Origin: an uncultured Candidatus Melainabacteria bacterium
GTDB taxonomy: Bacteria > Cyanobacteriota > Vampirovibrionia > Gastranaerophilales > Gastranaerophilaceae
Length of the DNA: 5,460 bases
Direction of reading: 5' to 3'
NCBI GenBank assembly: GCA_934692295.1
Contig: CAKUTL010000074.1
Span: 1 to 5,460 of the forward strand
Made by a program: the position numbers and the translations under genes. The notes beneath the pieces were generated by a model. The model had not been told where the DNA came from. It ran no database searches and was given only the letters and a program-made list of their open reading frames with translations. Of this stretch, positions 1 to 5,460 are shown one piece after another. Within the stretch, counting starts at the first letter, position 1; the number at the start of each line of letters is the position of its first letter.

Positions 1-144
1 AATTCTCAAAATAAACCTTTGTTTTATAAGTTTATGGATGATATGAAAAGCGTTGAAGATGCAAAACGTCAAATTTCACTTACTCCTGCTATGAATATTC
101 AAACAGTTGTTGAGAATTTAAGTTTTAAAATGATTTTACAATAA
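1..144 (+). CDS. C-terminal end of a plus-strand gene, possibly DNA polymerase III subunit delta' (5' end outside window)
   Basis: Frame 1 is open from the first base to a TAA stop at 142-144, giving the last 47 residues of a protein that begins outside the window. The tail has a helical pattern: a stretch with KSVEDAKRQIS, then NIQTVVENLSFKMI. This resembles the C-terminal helical domain of clamp-loader subunits delta'/DnaX, where a helix that often contains EA-R is followed by an N-x-N-like turn and a 'lalE-Lllrl' helix; here N-I-Q and V-V-E-N-L match that turn. If correct, the protein would be the HolB-type subunit of the replicative clamp loader. The match rests on a short, weakly conserved piece, so the reading frame is much surer than the name. 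It is followed within 2 bases by the -35 element of the plsY promoter, so plsY need not depend on its transcript. Confidence 0.55.
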   Translation, partial: NSQNKPLFYKFMDDMKSVEDAKRQISLTPAMNIQTVVENLSFKMILQ

Positions 145-145
145 T

Positions 146-175
146 TTGCCAATAAAGTTTCAGGCATGATATAAT
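146..175 (+). promoter_or_regulatory. Sigma-70-type extended -10 promoter for plsY
   Basis: TTGCCA at 146-151 matches the -35 consensus at five of six positions. After an 18-base spacer comes a perfect TATAAT at 170-175, preceded by TG one base upstream (TGATATAAT), which is the extended -10 form. Transcription would start near 181-183, leaving a leader of about 25 bases before the plsY ATG. It lies wholly in the short gap after the upstream stop codon. The assignment is by sequence match only. Confidence 0.75.
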
Positions 176-195
176 TTTCTCAAGTTAGGAAGAAT

Positions 196-200
196 GGAGA
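196..200 (+). promoter_or_regulatory. Shine-Dalgarno site of plsY
   Basis: GGAGA ends six bases before the ATG at 207, a near-ideal spacing, and supports that ATG as the true start. A second purine run, AGGAAGA, lies just upstream at 187-193. Confidence 0.75.
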
Positions 201-206
201 AAATTT

Positions 207-821
207 ATGGAATATACTGAAATTCTTAGACAAATCGCACTTGTTATGGCCGCGTCTTATTTGATAGGTTCTATTCCAACCGGATATATTATTGTCAAAT
301 TATTCATAGGACAAGATATTAGAACAGTTGGCTCTGGTTCAACAGGTGCAACAAATGTAAAACGTGTAATGGGCAAAAAATGGTTTTTCGTAGTAATGCT
401 TTTAGATGCCCTTAAAGGTGCAATTCCTGTTGCATTGACTGCAATTTTTGCTACTGCTTGTGCAAAAATTGGGTTGTTACCGGTATTAGCTGCAATTTGT
501 GTTATTTTAGGTCATAGCAAATCTGTATTTTTGAACTTTACAGGTGGAAAATCAGTTGCTTCCGGTGTTGGAACATTGTTAGCTCTTGACTGGCAAGCCG
601 GTTTGATTATTGCTGCTGTTTGGGGCGTAGTTACTTGGGTTTCAAGATACGTTTCTTTAGGTTCAATTGTTGCTTTAGCACTATCACCTCTTATTATGTG
701 GTTTTTAAATGCACCTCCAGCTTATATTGCATATGCTGTGATTGCTGCAATTTATGTTATCTACCTTCATAGAGAAAATATTAAACGCTTAAAAGCAGGT
801 ACAGAAAATAAAGTTAGATAA
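207..821 (+). CDS. plsY: Acyl-phosphate glycerol-3-phosphate acyltransferase PlsY
   Basis: PlsY is an integral membrane enzyme that moves the acyl group from acyl-phosphate to sn-glycerol-3-phosphate, making lysophosphatidic acid, the first step of phospholipid synthesis; it works with PlsX. The 204-residue length is normal. The family motifs are visible: GSGSTGATN at residues 42-50, DALKG at 67-71, the substrate-binding stretch from GHSKS (102) through FTGGKSVASG to about 122, and HRENIKRLKAGTE at 188-200 near the C-terminus. Hydrophobic segments lie at about 8-31, 58-80, 89-108, 125-147 and 150-187, fitting a polytopic membrane protein. The S-T in the first motif (many bacteria have N-I) and the SKS after GH are forms I associate with cyanobacterial PlsY. 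The ATG at 207 has a good Shine-Dalgarno site and its own promoter. The gene appears monocistronic, because a terminator follows 11 bases after the stop. I see nothing missing. Confidence 0.96.
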   Translation: MEYTEILRQIALVMAASYLIGSIPTGYIIVKLFIGQDIRTVGSGSTGATNVKRVMGKKWFFVVMLLDALKGAIPVALTAIFATACAKIGLLPVLAAICVILGHSKSVFLNFTGGKSVASGVGTLLALDWQAGLIIAAVWGVVTWVSRYVSLGSIVALALSPLIMWFLNAPPAYIAYAVIAAIYVIYLHRENIKRLKAGTENKVR

Positions 822-832
822 AAATTAGAACT

Positions 833-869
833 AAAAAAATAACTCCTTGATTTGAGGAGTTATTTTTTT
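833..869. terminator. Bidirectional intrinsic terminator between plsY and lepB
   Basis: Bases 833-847 pair perfectly with 855-869 (a G-U pair at 848/854 can extend the stem), around a GATTT loop. The core AATAACTCCT / AGGAGTTATT is flanked by seven A's on the left and seven T's on the right, so the stem is followed by a U-run on both strands. It starts 11 bases past the plsY stop and lies 2 bases beyond the lepB stop on the other strand, so one hairpin probably ends both convergent transcripts. Confidence 0.93.
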
Positions 870-871
870 GT

Positions 872-1672
872 CTATTTTTTAATTTGTGTATCTAATCTGT
901 GTAAAACTTTCATTCTTTGTGGTGGCCAGAAAACTAAAACGGCTCTACCTACAAATCTATCTTTTTTCAATGTCCCCCAATATCTGCTATCTTGAGAGTT
1001 TCCTCTATTATCTCCCATCATAAAATAGCTGTCATTATCTAGTTTGAATGGACCGCATTTCATAACTTGATCACTTTCTAGGAACAATGGATCAATATTT
1101 TTATCTGGGCATTCTGGGTATTCATAAATACTTTTGATATATTCTTCTTCGTATTTTTTACCATTGATATAAACGTAAGCAGAGCCATCTTTTTCTGCTT
1201 TTATTTCAATTGTTTCTCCTGGAAGTCCAACTACACGTTTGATATATGCAATATCTTTGCAGAAAATACCTGTAAGTCTTGCAAGTAATGGTAATGGACT
1301 ATTGGATAATTTCGTAGATGGAGGGTAAAATACCATAATATCTCTACGTTTAGGGCTTTCAAAAAATCTTGAATATCTTTCTACTACGATTCTATCTCCC
1401 TCAACAAGAGTCGGGTTCATAGAACCTGATGGAATCCATCTGATTTCTCCAACAAAAAATCTGATGATAATTACCATTACAACGACAAATACTACAGTTT
1501 CTATGACTTCACAAGTAGCACTTTCTTTGTAGTTTCTATACCACTCTTCAAATGTGTCAATTCTGCGTTGTACAGTTCCAGGAAGTTTCAATTTGAAATT
1601 CATCCATGCTGCTTCACGTTTTTCTTTCAATGCTTTTTTATAGTTTTCCCAACTTTGACATATATTAAACAT
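872..1672 (-). CDS. lepB: Signal peptidase I (leader peptidase)
   Basis: This is a membrane-anchored serine protease of family S26 that removes signal peptides from exported proteins on the outer face of the cytoplasmic membrane, using a Ser-Lys dyad. One membrane span lies at about residues 56-74 (ETVVFVVVMVIIIRFFVG). IPSGSMNPTL follows, with the nucleophile Ser84. The general-base Lys145 is in YIKRVVGLPGE (143-152), and the box-E signature GDNRGNSQDSRYWG is at 220-233. The GRAVLVFWP ending and the DSRYWG form look cyanobacterial. The protein is 266 residues because about 55 mostly charged, probably cytoplasmic residues precede the membrane span. The chosen ATG (1672-1670) overlaps the end of the upstream gene by 8 bases and has GGAG at 1683-1686, ten bases upstream. 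An internal Met24 is a possible alternative start but has no clear Shine-Dalgarno site. It is the last gene of the leftward operon. Confidence 0.96.
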   Translation of the reverse strand: MFNICQSWENYKKALKEKREAAWMNFKLKLPGTVQRRIDTFEEWYRNYKESATCEVIETVVFVVVMVIIIRFFVGEIRWIPSGSMNPTLVEGDRIVVERYSRFFESPKRRDIMVFYPPSTKLSNSPLPLLARLTGIFCKDIAYIKRVVGLPGETIEIKAEKDGSAYVYINGKKYEEEYIKSIYEYPECPDKNIDPLFLESDQVMKCGPFKLDNDSYFMMGDNRGNSQDSRYWGTLKKDRFVGRAVLVFWPPQRMKVLHRLDTQIKK

Positions 1673-2543
1673 CTTTTAAAAGCTCCAAAAATTTTTTAAG
1701 TGCTATTGTGTACTGATTGTCTTTAAGATTTATTAGCACTTGCTCTGCTTCTTGTACATAATTATTCAACAAACTTCGTGTTTTTTCAATCCCCGAGGTT
1801 AAGTCTTTAGGGTCGCCGGAATAAATAATAGGTGCATTATATATCCCTTCTTCAATGTCATTATTTGAGGGTTTAGTTGTATCGGTAGATAAAATATTTA
1901 ATAAATCATCTCTAATTTGAAATGCTATTCCTACATTAAGTCCAAAATTTTTGAATTTATCCGTTGAAGTTTTTGATGAAAGTAACAAATTACAAATTAT
2001 TGCTGTTTCAAAAAGGTAACCTGTTTTGTTTTTTGATTTTTCAATATACTCTTCAATTGTTCCAATTTTATATCTATTGAAATTTTGATTAATTTCGCCA
2101 ATACACATTTTTTTTATGTTGTGAGAAAATTCTTTCAATATTTCTATTGAATTAAGTTCCCCAATTTTTTCCATTGCAATAGATAGAAGATAATCTCCAG
2201 AAATTACTCCGAGTTTATTATTAAATTCTGCTGAAATTGTCTTATGCCCACGTCTTATTTCACAATCATCAATAATATCATCGTGGATTAGAGATGCGTT
2301 ATGAACAATCTCTATTGCTGAAAGAAGTTCAAGTTGTTCATTTGATAATTCTTCTTCTAGGGCTTTTGATAAGAGAATTGCTAATGTAGGACGAATTCTT
2401 TTTGATGGCGATTTTAAAAAATTTATAACATGAGTTTTTAACGGTTCTTGAATATTTATGGGATTAACCATTTTTTGTTCGATAATTTCAAGTTCCGGAG
2501 CGACGAGTTTTTTTATTTTTATATAGTCATCATTAAAGCTCAT
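1665..2543 (-). CDS. trans-polyprenyl diphosphate synthase, probably long-chain (IspA/IspB family)
   Basis: This soluble enzyme condenses isopentenyl diphosphate onto an allylic diphosphate with trans geometry. Family marks are KRIRP at residues 48-52, the first aspartate-rich motif DDIID at 88-92, RRGHKT at 97-102, KTG at 173-175, FQIRDDLLN at 208-216, and K224 with D229-x-x-E-G downstream. The two residues at -5 and -4 from the first motif are Ala83 and Ser84. Small residues there usually go with longer products (for example a quinone side chain) rather than farnesyl diphosphate, so I infer a long-chain enzyme and give no gene symbol. The second motif reads DDLLN instead of DDxxD, with Asn216 in place of the last Asp. 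At 292 residues it is near normal length. The ATG lies 5 bases past the ftsQ stop without an evident Shine-Dalgarno site, so translation probably depends on ribosomes finishing ftsQ. Its 3' end overlaps lepB. Confidence 0.88.
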   Translation of the reverse strand: MSFNDDYIKIKKLVAPELEIIEQKMVNPINIQEPLKTHVINFLKSPSKRIRPTLAILLSKALEEELSNEQLELLSAIEIVHNASLIHDDIIDDCEIRRGHKTISAEFNNKLGVISGDYLLSIAMEKIGELNSIEILKEFSHNIKKMCIGEINQNFNRYKIGTIEEYIEKSKNKTGYLFETAIICNLLLSSKTSTDKFKNFGLNVGIAFQIRDDLLNILSTDTTKPSNNDIEEGIYNAPIIYSGDPKDLTSGIEKTRSLLNNYVQEAEQVLINLKDNQYTIALKKFLELLKDV

Positions 2544-2548
2544 GTTGT

Positions 2549-3448
2549 TTATTTATTATTTTTCTTAAGTTTTAAATAATTTACTTTATCCCAACGTAAA
2601 TCAATATAATTCACTTGGTTACCCATATCACCTATTTGTGGCAATATTGTATAAATTCTTTTTATTCTCTCGTAAACGGTACTATCAAGCATTCCTAAAC
2701 GAATTCTTGTTGTTTGAATTTTTACGTAAACATCGTTAGGGTTTTTCATATCTACATATTCAACTTTTTGTCCTGAATATGATTCGACTGCTTTGACGAT
2801 ATTAGAAACTTCTTCAACTTTTTTTACTGTCCAGAAGTTTTCTACTTTTGGAGAATTTGTTAAGATTTTAAGAGCGGATTTAGTTTCAGATAAACCCATA
2901 TAGTTTTTATTTGAGACCAAAACTCCGTCTGATGTGAAGAATGCTACAGGTTTATTTTTCAAGTCTGTTTTGATTACCGCAACAGGAACTCTTTCTCTAA
3001 TGATAATTTGAATTCTTGCCGGAAAACCGTAACGTCTTACATAAATATATTTAACAACAGGAATTTTAAATATTTCTTTTTTGATAGGTTTTACACTCAT
3101 CAAAAATATTGGCACTCTAGGAACTTTTACATCTTGTAATTCATCGTAAATAATAGATGTAGGAACAATATTATTATTTATAATTTCTACTATTTTTCCA
3201 TCTTTTTTAGTAAACGCATCTTGTGGTAAATACCATTGTGGAAGTTTAAAAAAGTGATAAGCTCCAAATAGAAGTAAAATTGTAACAACAAAGCGTAAAA
3301 ATCCTTTTAAACGGTTTACTCTTTTCCGTTTTTTTCTGATTTTTCTTTCTAGCTGCTTATGTTTAACCGAATGTATTGCAAGTGAAAATTCATCTACTTC
3401 TTCCGGTTTTTCAGGCAGATTATTGTTGTTATAATTGTATTCTGTCAT
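2549..3448 (-). CDS. ftsQ: Cell division protein FtsQ/DivIB family (POTRA domain)
   Basis: FtsQ is a bitopic divisome protein that links early division proteins to the septal wall synthases through FtsB and FtsL. The layout fits: a cytoplasmic tail of about 48 residues that starts with an Asn-rich stretch and ends in a very basic segment (RKIRKKRKRVNR, 35-46), one membrane span at about 50-66, then a POTRA-like domain at about 84-158 ending in RIQIIIRERVPVAVI. A beta domain follows with FFTSDGVLVS at 170-179 and the C-terminal YIDLRWDKVNYLKL (281-294), typical of FtsQ. The length of 299 residues is normal. Its ATG shares one base with the ddl stop (TAATG), a sign of translational coupling; AGGA at 3460-3463 is a weak, rather distant Shine-Dalgarno site. 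The position right after murC-murB-ddl is the classic dcw order and strengthens a call that would be weaker from this divergent family's sequence alone. Confidence 0.93.
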   Translation of the reverse strand: MTEYNYNNNNLPEKPEEVDEFSLAIHSVKHKQLERKIRKKRKRVNRLKGFLRFVVTILLLFGAYHFFKLPQWYLPQDAFTKKDGKIVEIINNNIVPTSIIYDELQDVKVPRVPIFLMSVKPIKKEIFKIPVVKYIYVRRYGFPARIQIIIRERVPVAVIKTDLKNKPVAFFTSDGVLVSNKNYMGLSETKSALKILTNSPKVENFWTVKKVEEVSNIVKAVESYSGQKVEYVDMKNPNDVYVKIQTTRIRLGMLDSTVYERIKRIYTILPQIGDMGNQVNYIDLRWDKVNYLKLKKNNK

Positions 3449-4401
3449 TATTTATTTAATCCTGCTCCGTTTAATACGATTTGTACTAATTCATCGTAGC
3501 TTATACCCATAACTTTTGATTGTGCAGGTAAGTCGCTTGTTGAAGTCATTCCTGGAGAAGTGTTGATTTCAATAACATAAGGAACTCCGTCTTTTCCAAC
3601 CATGAAATCTACTCTGGAAACTCCTCTGCATCCTGCTGCAACATGTGCTTTTATAGCAACTTCTTTTGTTTTCTTAGTCAAATTTTCATCTAGTTCTGCA
3701 GGGAGAATGAACTTTGACATTCCAGGGGTGTATTTTGCTTCGTAATCATACCATTCATTTTTAGGAATAATTTCTAAAATTTCAGTTGCAAAATTTTCAC
3801 TATCTTTTTCTAAAACTCCAACTGTCATGAAAATTCCATCGATAAATTCTTCGATAAGAACATCATCATTATATTTAACCGCTTCTTCATATGCTTTTGG
3901 AAGTTCTTCTCTTGTATTTACTTTTGTCATTCCAAAACTAGAACCTTCTGAAACAGGTTTTGTAAATACTGGGAATTTCAAATCTTTTGTTTTTTCCATG
4001 ACATCTTCGCCTTTTCTAACAAAAGCAGATTTTGCCATTGGAATATCTGGGTTAGCTGATAAAATTCTTTTTGTGTATTCTTTGTTCATACAGATTGCTG
4101 AAGACATAACACCACAACCGGTATATGGAATTTTCATAATTTCTAAAATCCCTTGAATACAACCATCTTCACCGTATTTGCCGTGAAGTACGTTGTAAGC
4201 ATAATCATAATTCCCTTCTTTTAATTTTTGAGCGATATTTGCATCAACTTCAACGAGTTTCGCATTTTTATAACCGAGTCTTTGTAATGCGTCAAAAACA
4301 CCTTTACCAGAACGTCTTGAAATTTCTGCTTCTGATGACATTCCGCCGCAAAGGACAGCTATTTTTGCATTTGTATCTATTTTTTGTTCAAGATTTTCCA
4401 T
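3448..4401 (-). CDS. ddl: D-alanine--D-alanine ligase
   Basis: Ddl is a cytoplasmic ATP-grasp enzyme that joins two D-Ala residues; MurF then adds the dipeptide to the peptidoglycan stem. Visible elements in order are: CGGMSSEAEIS at residues 18-28 with Glu24 at the first D-Ala site; LHGKYGEDGCIQG at 72-84; PYTGCGVMSSAICMNK at 92-107; FTKPVSEGSSFGMTKV at 146-161, containing the serine loop over the active site; YDYEAKY at 218-224; RVDFM at 263-267; and IEINTSPGMTSTSDLP at 277-291, where Asp265, Glu278 and Asn280 should bind magnesium. Tyr224 aligns with the Tyr of D-Ala-D-Ala ligases, not with the substitutions of the VanA type, so I expect D-Ala-D-Ala specificity and no built-in vancomycin resistance from this gene. 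The length of 317 residues is normal. The start lies inside the end of murB (25-base overlap) with AAGGA at 4411-4415, nine bases upstream of the ATG. Confidence 0.97.
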   Translation of the reverse strand: MENLEQKIDTNAKIAVLCGGMSSEAEISRRSGKGVFDALQRLGYKNAKLVEVDANIAQKLKEGNYDYAYNVLHGKYGEDGCIQGILEIMKIPYTGCGVMSSAICMNKEYTKRILSANPDIPMAKSAFVRKGEDVMEKTKDLKFPVFTKPVSEGSSFGMTKVNTREELPKAYEEAVKYNDDVLIEEFIDGIFMTVGVLEKDSENFATEILEIIPKNEWYDYEAKYTPGMSKFILPAELDENLTKKTKEVAIKAHVAAGCRGVSRVDFMVGKDGVPYVIEINTSPGMTSTSDLPAQSKVMGISYDELVQIVLNGAGLNK

Positions 4402-5294
4402 ATTTCATTTTCCTTTTTGTTTAATCCGCCCAAAAATATTATTTCTGGTTCTAATTCTATATTATAACTTTCTTTTACTTTCGTGTACATTTCAAACATT
4501 AAATTTAAAATGTCAGTAGATGTTCCGTTGTTATTATTCACAATAAAGTTTGCATGATTTTCCCAAACTTTTGCCCCTCCAACTCTCAAATTTTTTGCAC
4601 CAACAGAATCTAGCAATCTTCCGGCAGAATCTCCTTGCGGATTTTTAAATATACTTCCGCAATTAGGGAGTGCAAGTGATGGTTGATGAGATTTTCTAAA
4701 TGACAAATTTTCATCCATTTGTTTTTGAATTTCTTCCTGTGGTTTTGGCTCAAGTTCAAATTTAGCTTGTAGGACAATTAAATTATCTTTTTTGCAACGG
4801 GATTTTCTATATTCAAATTCCATTTCATCTTTTGAATATTCAACTACCCCTTTTTCGGGAGAATAACAAGTTGCGGATGTGAGTTTATCACTGATACATT
4901 GTCCATTGGCAGATGCGTTCATGAAAACCTCTCCACCGATTGAACCAGGGAAACCAATCATAAATTCTAGTCCTGAAAGTCCAGATTTACAAACTTCTTG
5001 GGCTAATTTAGGTCCTTTAACTCCACATTCTGCAATAACTTTTGTTCCTTCAATTTGAATAGAATTCATGTGAGTTGTTAGTGCAATTTTCCCATCAAAT
5101 CCATTGCTTGAAATCAATGTATTTGAAAGATTTCCAAATACTGGGATGTTTTCATTTTGCTTTAAAATTTGAACAAATTCTTCAACATTCTCCGGAAAAA
5201 ATACTTGTGAAATTTTTCCTCCGGTTTTGAATGTTGTAAGTTTTTTTATTTCAAATTCTTTTTCAAAATTACTTGCCAACTTTTGCTCCTTCAT
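4377..5294 (-). CDS. murB: UDP-N-acetylenolpyruvoylglucosamine reductase MurB
   Basis: MurB is a cytoplasmic flavoenzyme that uses NADPH to reduce UDP-GlcNAc-enolpyruvate to UDP-MurNAc, the second committed step of peptidoglycan synthesis and the source of the MurC substrate. The FAD-binding half is at about 20-180: TFKTGG at 21-26, FGNLSNTLISSNGFDG at 53-68, and GFPGSIGGEVFMNASANG at 114-131. The C-terminal half holds CGSIFKNP at 212-219, GGAKVWENHANFIVN at 239-253 and LEPEI at 281-285. The expected catalytic residues are present: Arg163 after Tyr162, the proton-donor Ser214, and Glu284. The compact 305-residue size and FKNP motif fit type II MurB. The FAD loop has Leu56 where GxGSN is usual. 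The ATG at 5294-5292 has no Shine-Dalgarno site, whereas the in-frame TTG at 5279-5277 (codon 6) has a perfect one, so the true protein may start five residues later. It overlaps both murC and ddl. Confidence 0.96.
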   Translation of the reverse strand: MKEQKLASNFEKEFEIKKLTTFKTGGKISQVFFPENVEEFVQILKQNENIPVFGNLSNTLISSNGFDGKIALTTHMNSIQIEGTKVIAECGVKGPKLAQEVCKSGLSGLEFMIGFPGSIGGEVFMNASANGQCISDKLTSATCYSPEKGVVEYSKDEMEFEYRKSRCKKDNLIVLQAKFELEPKPQEEIQKQMDENLSFRKSHQPSLALPNCGSIFKNPQGDSAGRLLDSVGAKNLRVGGAKVWENHANFIVNNNNGTSTDILNLMFEMYTKVKESYNIELEPEIIFLGGLNKKENEIWKILNKK

Positions 5295-5460
5295 CGTGTA
5301 GGGCTAAAAGTTCTTTCCCTAAAGCAGTGATTGTACCTGCCCCTAGTCCTATAACAACATCTCCAGATTTTAATGTTGGGAATAGTTGTTTTGCCACAGT
5401 TTTCATATCACCTTTTAGGTTTTCACAAGGGATATCGATTTTTTCTTTTAATTCATTTGT
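5269..5460 (-). CDS. murC: UDP-N-acetylmuramate--L-alanine ligase MurC, C-terminal end only
   Basis: The minus-strand frame is open from the window edge at 5460 to a TAA at 5271-5269, giving the last 63 residues of a gene whose start is outside. The stretch SGDVVIGLGAGTITALGKELL (GDVV begins 33 residues into the fragment) matches the end of Mur ligases of the MurC type, where 'GDlvl-lGAGdi---g-eLl' closes the C-terminal Rossmann-like domain. MurC is a cytoplasmic ATP-dependent ligase that adds L-Ala to UDP-MurNAc, the first residue of the stem peptide. Its place directly before murB, with overlapping ends, supports the call. The ATP-binding and central domains are not in the window, so the integrity of the enzyme cannot be judged here. 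Confidence 0.9.
   Translation of the reverse strand, partial: TNELKEKIDIPCENLKGDMKTVAKQLFPTLKSGDVVIGLGAGTITALGKELLALHDEGAKVGK
5286..5291 (-). promoter_or_regulatory. Shine-Dalgarno site that points to a TTG start of murB
   Basis: On the minus strand AAGGAG at 5291-5286 is followed by six bases (CAAAAG) and then TTG at 5279-5277, which is codon 6 of the ATG-started murB frame. The spacing is ideal. The upstream ATG has only pyrimidine-rich or weak sequence in the ten bases before it. This site therefore favours a 300-residue MurB starting at TTG and overlapping murC by 11 bases instead of 26. Confidence 0.65.

Noticed and set aside
1665..2543. Possible foreign origin of the prenyl synthase gene because of its AT-rich stretches
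   Set aside because: Parts are very AT-rich (14 G/C in bases 2041-2100), but stretches of murB in the same operon are similar (17 G/C in 4801-4860), and the gene is embedded with near-contiguous ends. No sign of transfer.
3827..4156. Plus-strand open frame of 109 codons
   Set aside because: It lies entirely antisense to the well-supported ddl gene, has no Shine-Dalgarno site and shows no recognisable domain; it is a shadow of ddl codon usage.
3448..4401. Possible VanA-type D-Ala-D-Lac ligase
   Set aside because: The omega-loop reads EAKY with Tyr224 at the position that marks D-Ala-D-Ala ligases, and the gene sits in the normal wall operon without vanH or vanX.
4239..4424. Plus-strand open frame of 61 codons
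   Set aside because: It is antisense to the start of ddl and the end of murB and rich in Phe/Leu from complementing A-rich codons; no support as a gene.
1..5460. Search by eye for tRNA, rRNA, CRISPR, insertion sequences and long repeats
   Set aside because: Almost every base belongs to conserved coding sequence; the only non-coding stretches are 145-206, 822-871 and 2544-2548, and these hold a promoter, a terminator and a 5-base gap.

Overview
The window is ordinary bacterial housekeeping DNA: AT-rich, densely packed and fully assigned, with no mobile element, CRISPR array or RNA gene that I can see. The protein signatures point to a cyanobacterial-type lineage. PlsY carries GSGSTGATN and GHSKS...FTGGKSVA, and signal peptidase I reads IPSGSMNPTL ... 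YIKRVVGLPGE ... DSRYWG; I know both forms best from Cyanobacteria. With this low GC and no photosynthesis gene in view, I infer a non-photosynthetic relative such as the Melainabacteria/Vampirovibrionia (for example gut Gastranaerophilales). This is an inference from family memory, not a database result.

Left part, plus strand (1-869): the last 47 codons of a gene that looks like the DNA polymerase III delta' subunit (holB-like, tentative). A 62-bp gap follows, holding a good extended -10 promoter and a Shine-Dalgarno site for plsY, the membrane acyltransferase that starts phospholipid synthesis. A strong hairpin with an A-run on one side and a T-run on the other closes plsY and, on the opposite strand, closes the long leftward operon.

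Right part, minus strand (872-5460, read from right to left): murC (only its C-terminal end is present), murB, ddl, ftsQ, a trans-polyprenyl diphosphate synthase, and lepB. Successive genes overlap by 1 to 26 bases, or in one case are separated by 5 bases, so they almost certainly form one transcript with coupled translation. The first four make and divide the cell wall: MurC adds L-Ala to UDP-MurNAc, MurB makes the UDP-MurNAc that MurC uses, Ddl makes the D-Ala-D-Ala end of the stem peptide, and FtsQ links wall synthesis to the divisome. After ftsQ the operon does not go on to ftsA or ftsZ but to an isoprenoid synthase and signal peptidase I, both envelope-related.

The points most worth a second look are the likely TTG start of murB, the substitution in the second aspartate-rich motif of the prenyl synthase, the N-terminal extension of LepB, and the operon composition after ftsQ. 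I found no evidence of an undescribed biological system.
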